From the NCBI GenBank assembly GCA_964487285.1, contig CAZAPZ010000016.1, positions 1 to 22,294 on the forward strand: a DNA stretch of 22,294 nucleotides. Reading direction: 5' to 3'. Positions 7,498 through 14,768 of this stretch are shown here, one piece after another. The translations under genes were made by a program, and so were the position numbers. Origin of the DNA: CAZAPZ01 sp964487285. Its GTDB lineage: Bacteria > Campylobacterota_A > Desulfurellia > JAADFJ01. A model generated the notes under the pieces. The model saw nothing but the letters and a program-made list of their open reading frames with translations. It was not told where the DNA came from and did not search any database. The number at the start of each line of letters is the position of its first letter. Position 1 is the first letter of the stretch.

Positions 7498-8135
7498 AGA
7501 CGACCCCATTCATAAAGCGGGTTATTAGTTATCCTTTGGATGAAAACTGTTGGTTGTTCGGTGATAGAGATAGCCGTGAGATAGCCGTGATTGATCCAGG
7601 AAATAGCAAAGAGATTGTCATGGAAATTGAGAAGTTCGAAGGTAAAGTTGTTGCTATTTGTATAACGCATTCACATTTTGACCACATTGAAGGCAACGGC
7701 ATCTTAAAAGAAAAATTTAATGCACCTATTATTATAGGCAAGGGAGACAAAGACGATTTGACCGTTTCGTATAAGGCTGCCGAGCTGTTTGGGATGAAAG
7801 CGGTTCAATCGCCTGCTGCCGACAGAGTTGTATCGGAGGGTGATATTGTACAAATTGGCAGCTACAACCTTACCGTGTTGGAGTTTCCAGGTCATACGCC
7901 GGGTTTAATAGCTTTTTATGAAAAGGAATGCGGCGTGATGTTTTCAGGCGATCTTCTTTTTTATGAAAGTATAGGAAGATTCGATCTTCCTAGAGGCGAC
8001 TTTGCCAAGATGAAAGAGAGTCTTAAAAAACTTGCCGGTTTGCCTGATGAAGTTAAAGTATATTCCGGCCATGGCAGGACAACTACAATAGGATATGAAA
8101 GAGTACATAATCCTTATAAATTGCATTTTCAGTAA
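7494..8135 (+). CDS. MBL-fold metallohydrolase (glyoxalase II-like / YcbL-type)
   Basis: Metallo-beta-lactamase-fold hydrolase of 213 residues. The binuclear metal site is intact: THSHFDH (His59, His61, Asp63, His64), GHTPG, the bridging Asp in FSGDLLF and a late GHGRTT histidine. The length and the GRFDLPRGD segment resemble the short glyoxalase II-like proteins (hydroxyacylglutathione-hydrolase family, YcbL type) rather than full-length GloB, which has a longer C-terminal glutathione-binding region. The substrate is therefore a thioester or similar, unassigned. Its ATG overlaps the dapF stop (ATGA), which makes it the coupled last gene of the aspartate-family operon, with no visible functional reason for the pairing. 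Confidence 0.9.
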   Translation: MKTTPFIKRVISYPLDENCWLFGDRDSREIAVIDPGNSKEIVMEIEKFEGKVVAICITHSHFDHIEGNGILKEKFNAPIIIGKGDKDDLTVSYKAAELFGMKAVQSPAADRVVSEGDIVQIGSYNLTVLEFPGHTPGLIAFYEKECGVMFSGDLLFYESIGRFDLPRGDFAKMKESLKKLAGLPDEVKVYSGHGRTTTIGYERVHNPYKLHFQ

Positions 8136-8162
8136 TATTTATAGATAATAAGACTACTTCAT

Positions 8163-8214
8163 AATGTTAAATATTGAATTGCAGAAAAGAATTAAGCGTT
8201 GCGCATTTAACATT
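8163..8214. repeat. Perfect 10-bp inverted repeat upstream of rpsA promoter
   Basis: AATGTTAAAT (8163-8172) and ATTTAACATT (8205-8214) are exact inverted copies with a 32-nt spacer, between the MBL-fold gene and the rpsA promoter. No U-tract follows. It could be a processing/termination structure for the upstream operon or a two-site operator. Confidence 0.6.
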
Positions 8215-8248
8215 GAACACTTCAGATATGAAATCTTTTCTTTGTAAT

Positions 8249-8276
8249 TTGACAACAAATTTTTATTATGTAATAT
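8249..8276 (+). promoter_or_regulatory. sigma70-type promoter of rpsA
   Basis: Perfect -35 TTGACA at 8249-8254 and -10 TAATAT at 8271-8276, 16-nt spacer. The start would fall near 8283, leaving a short leader that carries the AGGAGG at 8295-8300. Confidence 0.75.
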
Positions 8277-8306
8277 ATTTATAGTTTTTTGGATAGGAGG
8301 AATTTT

Positions 8307-10163
8307 GTGGAAATGGAAAAATTTGAAGTAGAAGGTAATACACCTGAAGAAACGACTAAAATTAGTACCAACGAGAAAGCAGTGCAGGAAGACACAAAGG
8401 ATAATGATGCCGCATCTGCCGAAACCGGTGCATTGACCAAAGAAAGCAGCATGACGGACTACTTGAGGGATTATGATCAGAAAGATCGAAAACCCGGCAG
8501 TATGCTTAAAGCCACCGTGGTAAAAATATCCGATGATGAAATTTTTGTAGATATCGGTGCAAAAACCGAAGGTGTTTTAAAAGTAGATGAGCTTAAAGAT
8601 GACAACTGTGGTATTGATATAAAAATCGGTGACGATATAGATGTTGTTCTTGTCAGAATGGTAAATAAAGATGGTTTTAGCATTGTTTCAAAGAAAGAAG
8701 CTGATAAGTTTAAACTTTGGTCTGAAATTGAAAAAATCTACGATTCGCATGGTTTTGTGGAAGGTGAAATAACCAAGAGAGTGAAAGGCGGATTTTATGT
8801 AAATATTGGTATTACAGCTTTCCTGCCGGGTTCTCAAATTGATGTAAGAGTTCCGCATAATTATGATAGATATGTTGGTAATAAATATAAATACAATATT
8901 ATGAGCATAAATAAAGACAGGTCTAATATCGTTTTATCAAGAAAATTATTCATAGAGAAAGAAAATGAGGAGCGGAAAGCCAAGCTGATTGATAGCATAA
9001 AAGAGGACATGGTGACTGAGGGAACCATAGAAAGTATTATGCCGTATGGCCTTTTTGTCGATATAGGAGGCATTGAAGGACTTGTGCATGTGAGCAATTT
9101 AGCATGGGGAAGAATTGTTGATCCGCAAAAATTGTACAAAATAGGAGACAAAATCAATGTTAAGGTTATTCGTTTTGATGAAGAAAATCAAAAGATATAC
9201 CTTGGCATTAAACAGTTGACAAAAGATCCTTGGGAAAATGTTCCGGATAGTTTTGTTGAAGGCAGCGTTGTAGAGGGCACGGTAAAAAACATAGTTAGCT
9301 ATGGTGTTTTTATTGAACTTAAAGACGGTTTAGAAGGACTTGTGCATTTAAGTGAGATTTCTTGGGATAAATTTGCGCAGGCTTCAAAAATCCTTAAACC
9401 GGGAGATTCGGTGAAAGCAAAAATACTGTCCGTTAATCAGGAGAGACATCGCATTGCGCTTAGTATAAAACAGATTGCGGATGATCCTTGGACTGATATA
9501 AGTTCCCGCTATAACAAAGGAGATATTGTTATAGGAAATGTAACTTCAAGTTATGATTTTGGAATATTTTTAAAGCTTGAAGATGGGGTTGAAGGATTGA
9601 TACATAGAGGCGATATATCCTGGTATAAACGAGATCCCAATCCTAAACAGATATACAAATTAAATGATATGGTCACAGCTATGGTAATATCTGTTGATGA
9701 GGAACGAAGAAGAATAGCTCTTTCAACAAAATTACTTGAGGACGATCCATGGAATAAGGTTAATGATCTACTCTCCGTTGATGATGAAATGGATTGCAGC
9801 GTTGTTAATGTAAAAGATTTTGGTGCTTTTATTGATATAACTCCTGGAATAGAGGGTCTGGTGCACATTTCTGAATTAGATAATTTACCGGCAGATGAAA
9901 AGAAGCTTATTAAGAAAGGCGTAAAAGTCAGAGTGAAAGTGCTTCGTATAGAAAAGGATAGGCATCGAGTTGGCTTGGCTTTACTGGACATCTATAAACA
10001 AGCCGAGGAAGAGCAAACTGATAAATCGGATGCTGTCAAGCTTGAATCAGAGACAGGTGAATTGCAAAAGGAGCAGTTAAATAAATCGAATAATGATGGA
10101 TCCGAAGATTCGGAAAAACAGCAGGTAGAATCGGATCAGGTAGAATCGGATATAGAAAGCTAA
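8307..10163 (+). CDS. rpsA: Ribosomal protein S1 (six S1/OB domains)
   Basis: RNA-binding ribosomal protein that helps the 30S subunit engage mRNA. Six consecutive S1 domains can be read. Domains 1-2 are divergent (FVDIGAKTEGVL; FYVNIG, with a degenerate GxxFLPGS continuation). Domains 3-6 are canonical, with G-[LVIA]-F followed by EGLVH/EGLIH, and are joined by the repeated DPW linker (four copies). The N-terminal 55 or so residues are acidic and low in complexity. The C-terminal 50 residues are a Glu/Ser/Gln-rich tail ending in a short VESD duplication. I start at GTG 8307 (618 aa), 6 nt after AGGAGG; a TTG at 8289 precedes that site. Own promoter, expected for a highly expressed gene. The domain 1-2 divergence is the known S1 pattern for ribosome docking. 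Confidence 0.94.
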   Translation: MEMEKFEVEGNTPEETTKISTNEKAVQEDTKDNDAASAETGALTKESSMTDYLRDYDQKDRKPGSMLKATVVKISDDEIFVDIGAKTEGVLKVDELKDDNCGIDIKIGDDIDVVLVRMVNKDGFSIVSKKEADKFKLWSEIEKIYDSHGFVEGEITKRVKGGFYVNIGITAFLPGSQIDVRVPHNYDRYVGNKYKYNIMSINKDRSNIVLSRKLFIEKENEERKAKLIDSIKEDMVTEGTIESIMPYGLFVDIGGIEGLVHVSNLAWGRIVDPQKLYKIGDKINVKVIRFDEENQKIYLGIKQLTKDPWENVPDSFVEGSVVEGTVKNIVSYGVFIELKDGLEGLVHLSEISWDKFAQASKILKPGDSVKAKILSVNQERHRIALSIKQIADDPWTDISSRYNKGDIVIGNVTSSYDFGIFLKLEDGVEGLIHRGDISWYKRDPNPKQIYKLNDMVTAMVISVDEERRRIALSTKLLEDDPWNKVNDLLSVDDEMDCSVVNVKDFGAFIDITPGIEGLVHISELDNLPADEKKLIKKGVKVRVKVLRIEKDRHRVGLALLDIYKQAEEEQTDKSDAVKLESETGELQKEQLNKSNNDGSEDSEKQQVESDQVESDIES

Positions 10164-10221
10164 AACTACCAAACATAGTGAGTTTTACAAGGTGGTAATA
10201 GCTGTAATTGGCTGCGTAAAA

Positions 10222-10243
10222 TTTGCATGTTGGATTATGCAAA
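10222..10243 (+). repeat. Inverted repeat between rpsA and the SPOR-like gene
   Basis: TTTGCAT (10222-10228) and ATGCAAA (10237-10243) are exact inverted copies around an 8-nt loop. The stem could lengthen by 3-4 A-T pairs with one bulged A. It lies about 17 nt ahead of the ribosome-binding site GAGGTG, so it may affect translation or processing of the downstream message. It is not followed by a U-tract. Confidence 0.5.
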
Positions 10244-10291
10244 ATTTAGATTGCAGTGTAGAGGTGTTTTAATATCAATAAATTCAACCTT

Positions 10292-11095
10292 TTGTATGGA
10301 CAGCAAGCGAGCAAACTTAAAATACCGGGCGGTCAATATAAGAAAATAGCTCTCACTGCCGTGTTGGTCATAATTCTGTTGACGGCAGCTGTCTTTTTTG
10401 CAAATAAGATATCCTATAAACAGATTGTTCCTCATCAGACTATTAGCAAAGAACATATAACTAAATCGGCTGCAGACTTATCTCGGAAAAATGTTAAGAT
10501 TCCTTCGCATACATTGAAACGCAAACCTCATGCCGCACTATTGTCTAAGAAAAAACCGAACAAAACTAACGGTATTAAAATCTTAAGAAAGACTGCTGTC
10601 AAATATCGGCTGGAATTTTCGTTACGAACAATTAATATTCCGGCCGCTCTTTCCAAACCTCAAACTCATAACATTGCAGCTCGCGTTGGGATAAAATTTA
10701 TTGAAATAAAAGAATCCTTGCTGAAAAAGGTCAAGGAGTTTGCAAAAAATAATGATCTATCAATTAAAGTTGTTAAAAGACAAAGAATGCTGATAATTAG
10801 AAATCTATTTGTAGGTCCTGTGAAAAGAAAAGATGTTGAACAGGCTTTGAGAAATTTTAAAAATGCCGGATACAAAACAGATAGAGTAATTGCTATAGGA
10901 AACTATTTTTATATAGGAATAGGAGTTGTAGATAAGAATACTCTTGAAACTCTTTTTAAACTGTGGTATAAAAACGGTTGGAAAGTGATTGTGAAACGGC
11001 AGAGAAAGAAATTGCCATATTTTGAAATTACCATTTTTGCTAACAGACTCCAGGTTGGTAAAGTAAATAATTTTATCAATTCCTTGAGACGGTAG
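10292..11095 (+). CDS. Membrane-anchored SPOR-like domain protein
   Basis: Single-pass membrane protein of unknown specific role. From the TTG at 10292 (267 aa) it has a short cytoplasmic N-terminus, one hydrophobic helix (about residues 18-38), a very basic Lys/Arg/Pro/His-rich linker (about 45-125) and a C-terminal region of about 140 residues. That region contains a segment like the second half of a SPOR domain (LFVGP..., then QALRNFKNAGYK). SPOR domains bind denuded peptidoglycan, often at the septum. The start is uncertain: the best ribosome-binding site, GAGGTG at 10261-10266, faces an in-frame ATC at 10274, while TTG 10292 has no good site. It sits between rpsA and tRNA-Pro. The family call is moderate, because only half of the SPOR fold is recognisable by eye. 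Confidence 0.7.
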   Translation: MYGQQASKLKIPGGQYKKIALTAVLVIILLTAAVFFANKISYKQIVPHQTISKEHITKSAADLSRKNVKIPSHTLKRKPHAALLSKKKPNKTNGIKILRKTAVKYRLEFSLRTINIPAALSKPQTHNIAARVGIKFIEIKESLLKKVKEFAKNNDLSIKVVKRQRMLIIRNLFVGPVKRKDVEQALRNFKNAGYKTDRVIAIGNYFYIGIGVVDKNTLETLFKLWYKNGWKVIVKRQRKKLPYFEITIFANRLQVGKVNNFINSLRR

Positions 11096-11114
11096 CAGAA
11101 AAAGCGTTTTTTAT

Positions 11115-11191
11115 CGGGGCGTGGCGCAGTCTGGTAGCGTACACCCTTGGGGTGGGTGTGGTCGCTGGTTCAAATCCAGTCGCCCCGACCA
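11115..11191 (+). tRNA. tRNA-Pro (anticodon GGG)
   Basis: Acceptor CGGGGCG pairs with CGCCCCG, discriminator A, encoded CCA at 11189-11191. Anticodon stem CACCC/GGGTG encloses loop TTGGGGT, giving anticodon GGG. The T-arm reads CTGGTTCAAATCCAG. It starts 19 nt after the SPOR-like gene and ends 15 nt before the thiC ATG. I see no convincing promoter of its own. Confidence 0.96.
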
Positions 11192-11206
11192 TATGTGGAG
11201 GGAATT

Positions 11207-12487
11207 ATGACGGAAATAGAACTGGCCAAGAAAGGCTTGATAAGTGATAATGTAAAAAAGGTAGCAATTCAAGAAAGTGTCGCTCCCGAACAAATTTCTA
11301 AAAGTATTGCTGCAGGACATACGATAATCTTAAAAAATAGATGTCATAATGTTAAACCGGTTGCTATAGGCAAGGGTCTTTCAACAAAAGTAAATGCTAA
11401 CATTGGAACATCAAGTGACATATCCGATATTAATTTCGAGATAGAAAAGGCTCAAATAGCAATTGAGGCTGGAGCCGACACGATCATGGATCTTTCAACA
11501 GGCGGTAACCTTGATATCATACGAAGAAAGATTATGGAAGCGGCAAATATAGTCATTGGGACGGTGCCTATATATCAAGCTGCAAGCGAGATTGCAGAAG
11601 AAAGAGGTGAAATATATAATATGAGCGAGGATCTGCTTTTTGATGTTATAAAAAGACATCTTGAGAGCGGCGTCGATTACTTGACTGTTCACTGCGGCGT
11701 TACTTGGAATACTATCAACATTGAGAGAAAAGCCGGAAGAATACAAGGTGTAGTAAGCAAAGGCGGCTCGCTACTGGCATCTTGGATGGTGTCAAATAAT
11801 AGGGAAAATCCACTTTTTGAAAATTATGACCGTTTGCTTTCGCTTGCCAAAGAATATGACGCTACGCTTTCGCTTGGCGATGCATTTAGACCAGGTGCAA
11901 TTGCCGATGCATCGGATAGAGCTCAAATTTTAGAGCTGATAACACTTGGAGATCTTCATAGGCGTGCATTGGAATACGGAGTTCAAAGTATGATAGAGGG
12001 ACCGGGACATATTCCGATAGATCAAATTCTGCCAAATCTCAAAATTGAAAAAACTTTGTGTGACGGTGCCCCGTTTTATGTTTTGGGTCCTCTTGTTACA
12101 GATGTTGCACCCGGATACGATCATATTACATCAGCGATCGGGGGTGCTTTGATGGCTGCTTATGGAGTTGATTTTCTCTGCTATGTTACTCCTTCTGAAC
12201 ATCTTAGTTTACCTAACAAAGATGATGTGCGAATGGGTGTTATTGCTGCTCGTATTGCAGGACATGCAGGGGATATTGTGAAAGGTGTTTACGGCGCTAA
12301 AGCATGGGATAAACGAATGTCAAAAGCCCGTAAAGCACTTGATTGGAACCTCATGGAAGAGCTTGCCATCGATCCGTCTGCCGTAGCAAACGCAAGAAGC
12401 AAATATCCACCTACTGATCCCAAAAGCTGCACAATGTGCGGGAAATTCTGCGCTGCTAAGATTCTTGATGAAAACTTGATGATGTGA
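11207..12487 (+). CDS. thiC: Phosphomethylpyrimidine synthase (short-form ThiC)
   Basis: Radical-SAM enzyme that rearranges aminoimidazole ribotide to HMP-phosphate, the pyrimidine half of thiamine. The 426-residue length is the short form without the N-terminal extension of E. coli ThiC. Family blocks visible: MDLSTGGN, VPIYQA, TVHCGVTWNTI, GDAFRPGAIADA, MIEGPGHIP, LGPLVTDVAPGYDHITSAIGGA and DFLCYVTPSEHL. The C-terminal cluster motif is CTMCGKFC (Cys408, Cys411, Cys415), a CX2CX3C spacing. The ATG at 11207 has GGAGGG at proper spacing; upstream in-frame codons lie inside tRNA-Pro. There is no room for a TPP riboswitch. The paralogue BzaF (hydroxybenzimidazole synthase) cannot be fully excluded by eye. 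Confidence 0.9.
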   Translation: MTEIELAKKGLISDNVKKVAIQESVAPEQISKSIAAGHTIILKNRCHNVKPVAIGKGLSTKVNANIGTSSDISDINFEIEKAQIAIEAGADTIMDLSTGGNLDIIRRKIMEAANIVIGTVPIYQAASEIAEERGEIYNMSEDLLFDVIKRHLESGVDYLTVHCGVTWNTINIERKAGRIQGVVSKGGSLLASWMVSNNRENPLFENYDRLLSLAKEYDATLSLGDAFRPGAIADASDRAQILELITLGDLHRRALEYGVQSMIEGPGHIPIDQILPNLKIEKTLCDGAPFYVLGPLVTDVAPGYDHITSAIGGALMAAYGVDFLCYVTPSEHLSLPNKDDVRMGVIAARIAGHAGDIVKGVYGAKAWDKRMSKARKALDWNLMEELAIDPSAVANARSKYPPTDPKSCTMCGKFCAAKILDENLMM

Positions 12488-12505
12488 ATATGTGAATATA
12501 TGAAT
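12482..12505 (+). repeat. Three 8-bp tandem units at the thiC stop
   Basis: ATGTGAAT occurs twice in tandem, followed by the variant ATATGAAT, covering the thiC stop codon and the first bases after it. Short low-complexity repeat just upstream of the motA promoter region; function unknown. Confidence 0.45.
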
Positions 12506-12513
12506 ACAAAACA

Positions 12514-12543
12514 TTTACATTCAACTGTTAATAGAGATATATA
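12514..12543 (+). promoter_or_regulatory. Possible sigma70-type promoter of the flagellar operon
   Basis: TTTACA at 12514-12519 and TATATA at 12538-12543 with an 18-nt spacer, in the 85-nt gap between thiC and motA. I looked for sigma28 and sigma54 elements, commonly used by flagellar genes, and saw neither here. Confidence 0.4.
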
Positions 12544-12572
12544 ACTTGCATTGCTATGTGTAGAGAGATACG

Positions 12573-13340
12573 GTGGACATAGCAACAGTCTCCGGGATAA
12601 TTGTTGCGTATGCTCTTGTAATAGGTTCACTTGTAATCGGTGCAGGATTAGGTACATATATTGATATACCATCTGTAATGATAGTTGTAGGAGGGACAAT
12701 CGGAATTGTGCTTGTTAATTTCCCTCTTTCAAATGTTCTGGGCGCTATGGGTCCGTTGTTAAAAGCCTTTTTATACAAATCTACCGATCTTAACGAAATA
12801 GTAGATACGCTTGTGAAATATGCCGTGAAGGCAAGAAGGGATGGAATTCTTGCCTTGGAGACTGCAGTTGATGAAGTCAGTGAACCGCTTATGAAAACGG
12901 GATTGCAGATGGTGGTTGATGGAGAGGAACCTAATTTGGTAAGGGGCATACTTGAGACAGATCTGGATAATAGGGAGGAACGCCATAAGATAGGTGTTGC
13001 TATATTTGAAAGTATAGGAGCTTATGCTCCTGCTATGGGAATGATAGGTACATTGATCGGTCTTGTTGCCATGCTTAAAACAATGAACGATCCGTCCACG
13101 ATCGGTCCTTCGATGGCAACAGCTTTAATTACAACTTTTTACGGTGCAATAATCTCCAATATGTTTGCACTTCCAATAGCAGGAAAACTTTCGTTAAGAG
13201 CAAGTGAAGAAAGCATGGCAGGTCAGCTTATCATAGATGGTATTATGTCGATTCAATCCGGGGATAATCCGAGAATGATGGAACAGAAGCTCCATGCTTT
13301 TATTGCCCCCAAGAAACGCGTATCTCAATTTAATAAATAA
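12573..13340 (+). CDS. motA: Flagellar motor stator protein MotA/PomA
   Basis: Inner-membrane ion-channel subunit of the flagellar stator, pairing with MotB. The 255-residue protein has the expected four membrane segments: two near the N-terminus (about 8-28 and 31-52), a long charged cytoplasmic loop, and two near the C-terminus (about 150-170 and 180-205). The conserved proline-containing APAMGMIGTLIGLV and the FYGAIISNMFALPIAGKL block are present. The size and sequence style are closer to PomA-like stators than to the 295-residue E. coli MotA. The GTG start is preceded only by a weak AGAGAG. First gene of the flagellar operon; the gap to motB is 2 nt. Which ion is used cannot be read from this subunit. 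Confidence 0.94.
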   Translation: MDIATVSGIIVAYALVIGSLVIGAGLGTYIDIPSVMIVVGGTIGIVLVNFPLSNVLGAMGPLLKAFLYKSTDLNEIVDTLVKYAVKARRDGILALETAVDEVSEPLMKTGLQMVVDGEEPNLVRGILETDLDNREERHKIGVAIFESIGAYAPAMGMIGTLIGLVAMLKTMNDPSTIGPSMATALITTFYGAIISNMFALPIAGKLSLRASEESMAGQLIIDGIMSIQSGDNPRMMEQKLHAFIAPKKRVSQFNK

Positions 13341-13342
13341 TT

Positions 13343-14044
13343 ATGGCAAGAAAGAAAGAAAAAAAATGTCCGCAGATGGCTGCTTGGGTAACAACATTTG
13401 CTGATCTAATGAGTCTTCTTTTAACTTTTTTTGTTCTGCTTATTTCAATGAGTACAATGGACAATAGAAAGATAAAACGTGCATTAGGTTCGCTTACAGG
13501 AGCGCTTGGCGTGCTTGAAAGCGGCCGATCTACAAAAATAGGCAAGGAAATAGTTGTTCCTCAACCTGACATTCAGATGAGAAAAAGCAAAGTAAGAAAA
13601 CGTCTTGCAGGACTAAAAAACTTTATCACAGTAATGGGATTAGGTCAACTCATGTCTACCTTTGAAAGTAAAAAAGGCATAGTAGTGACTATGAAAGATA
13701 GACTTTTATTTGGTCCTGCGAGTGCAAAACTCAGGAAAGAAGCCGGGCCTGTACTTGATAAATTATCAAGTATAATTAAACTTATGCCTGAGGATTCAAT
13801 GGTAGATGTTCAGGGAAATACAGATAATATACCAATAAAAACCGGTAAATATCCATCAAATTGGGAATTATCAATTGCCAGGGCGTTATCGGTGGTGAAG
13901 TATTTCATTAAGTATGATTTCGTTTTACCCACCAAGCTTTCAGCGGAAGGCTTTGGGCAGTTTCACCCTATAGCAACAAACCAGACTGTTGAAGGAAGAT
14001 CTAAAAATAGAAGAGTAGATATAGTGTTTGTAGGAATACATTAA
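13343..14044 (+). CDS. motB: Flagellar motor stator protein MotB/PomB
   Basis: Stator subunit with one N-terminal membrane helix and a periplasmic OmpA-like peptidoglycan-binding domain. The essential ion-binding Asp is Asp21 in TFADLMSLLLTFFVLL. The OmpA-like part includes VDVQGNTDNIP, a NWELSIARALSVVKYF stretch and EGRSKNRRVDI near the end. The 233-residue length is in the PomB/short MotB range. The FADLMSLL helix resembles Na+-type PomB sequences, but lineages with this helix include H+ users, so the ion is open. The ATG has no visible ribosome-binding site and lies 2 nt after the motA stop, so it probably depends on translational re-initiation. Confidence 0.95.
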   Translation: MARKKEKKCPQMAAWVTTFADLMSLLLTFFVLLISMSTMDNRKIKRALGSLTGALGVLESGRSTKIGKEIVVPQPDIQMRKSKVRKRLAGLKNFITVMGLGQLMSTFESKKGIVVTMKDRLLFGPASAKLRKEAGPVLDKLSSIIKLMPEDSMVDVQGNTDNIPIKTGKYPSNWELSIARALSVVKYFIKYDFVLPTKLSAEGFGQFHPIATNQTVEGRSKNRRVDIVFVGIH

Positions 14045-14064
14045 AAAAATAAGGAGGCCTAAAA

Positions 14065-14526
14065 TTGGCTGATGATAAAAAAAAAGAGGAGCAAGGTAAG
14101 AAAAAATCACCCATGATGCTGATCATTGCCGGTTTCTTGTTAGTTGCTATAGCGGCAGGAGGATACCTCTTTCTTTTTTCAGGAAATAAGGGGGAGTCAA
14201 AAACAGAAAGTGTTAATCAGACGGTGCAGACCTATTATCCACTCAAAACATTTATTGTTAATCTATCCGGCAACCAAGGTTCCAGATATTTAAGAGTTAA
14301 AATGCAATTCGGTATAACAAATCCGATGCTGGCTAAGGAACTTGATGCTAATTCTGTTATGGTAAGAGATGCGATAATTTCTATTCTCTCATCAAAATCG
14401 TTTGACGATATTTCCTCTGAAGAAGGAAAACATTCCCTGAAGATTCAAATTAAAAACATGATAAATAAGCAGTTGAAAACAGGTAAAATAGACAATGTAT
14501 ATTTTACCGCATTTGTAGTACAATAA
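14065..14526 (+). CDS. fliL: Flagellar basal body-associated protein FliL
   Basis: Single-pass inner-membrane protein that surrounds the stator units. It has a Lys/Glu-rich cytoplasmic N-terminus (1-13), one helix at about residues 15-37 and a periplasmic domain with the FliL pattern: YYPLKTFIVNLSG, RYLRVKMQFGI, then the MVRDAIISILSSKSFDDIS segment. The 153-residue length is typical. The start is TTG, supported by AAGGAGG at suitable spacing. The stop codon overlaps the next start (TAATG). The stator genes motA-motB directly upstream fit its role. Confidence 0.92.
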   Translation: MADDKKKEEQGKKKSPMMLIIAGFLLVAIAAGGYLFLFSGNKGESKTESVNQTVQTYYPLKTFIVNLSGNQGSRYLRVKMQFGITNPMLAKELDANSVMVRDAIISILSSKSFDDISSEEGKHSLKIQIKNMINKQLKTGKIDNVYFTAFVVQ

Positions 14527-14768
14527 TGACCGAACTTGATAATTTAATGGATGTACCTTTTTCGCTGCAATGCTATCTTGGAAGAGCTGAGATTACAGTT
14601 AAGCAATTTTTAGAACTTGGTCCTGATTCCGTACTAAAGTTAGACAATGTATTGGGAGGGCATGCGATCATTCAATGCGAAGGCAGGGAGCTCATTACAG
14701 GTGAAATTGGCGTTGATAACGATAAATTTAATATAAGGGTGTTAGATGTTGCAGATTATAAAAAATAA
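14526..14768 (+). CDS. fliN: Short FliN-type flagellar C-ring protein
   Basis: SpoA/C-ring domain protein of 80 residues, the minimal FliN core, which forms the base of the rotor switch. The pattern is clear: MDVPFSLQCYLGRAEITVKQFLELGPDSVLKLD (written here as motif blocks DVPFSLQ, LGRAEITVKQFLELG and SVLKLD), then GEIGVDNDKFNIRVLDV. There is no N-terminal extension such as that of E. coli FliN or FliY. Its ATG overlaps the fliL stop by one base and its end overlaps fliO by 23 nt. No fliM is present in this window. Confidence 0.9.
   Translation: MTELDNLMDVPFSLQCYLGRAEITVKQFLELGPDSVLKLDNVLGGHAIIQCEGRELITGEIGVDNDKFNIRVLDVADYKK

Noticed and set aside
10164..11114. Search for a TPP riboswitch upstream of thiC
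   Set aside because: No conserved TPP-aptamer core motifs were seen before or after the SPOR-like gene.
11101..11114. A-run/T-run (AAAAAGCG then TTTTTT) before tRNA-Pro as an intrinsic terminator
   Set aside because: The possible stem is only A-T pairs around a tiny loop, and a terminator directly before the tRNA would need a promoter after it, for which there is no space.
11147..11206. Open reading frame extending thiC upstream through tRNA-Pro
   Set aside because: These codons lie inside a complete tRNA gene; the ATG at 11207 with GGAGGG is the proper start.
12488..12572. Search for a sigma28 or sigma54 promoter ahead of motA
   Set aside because: TTGC is present but without the GG element at the right distance, and no sigma28-like pair is visible; only a moderate sigma70-like pair was found.
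12289..12949. Long antisense open frames under thiC and motA
   Set aside because: They lie opposite well-supported genes, have no ribosome-binding site and show no recognisable protein features; shadows of the real genes.
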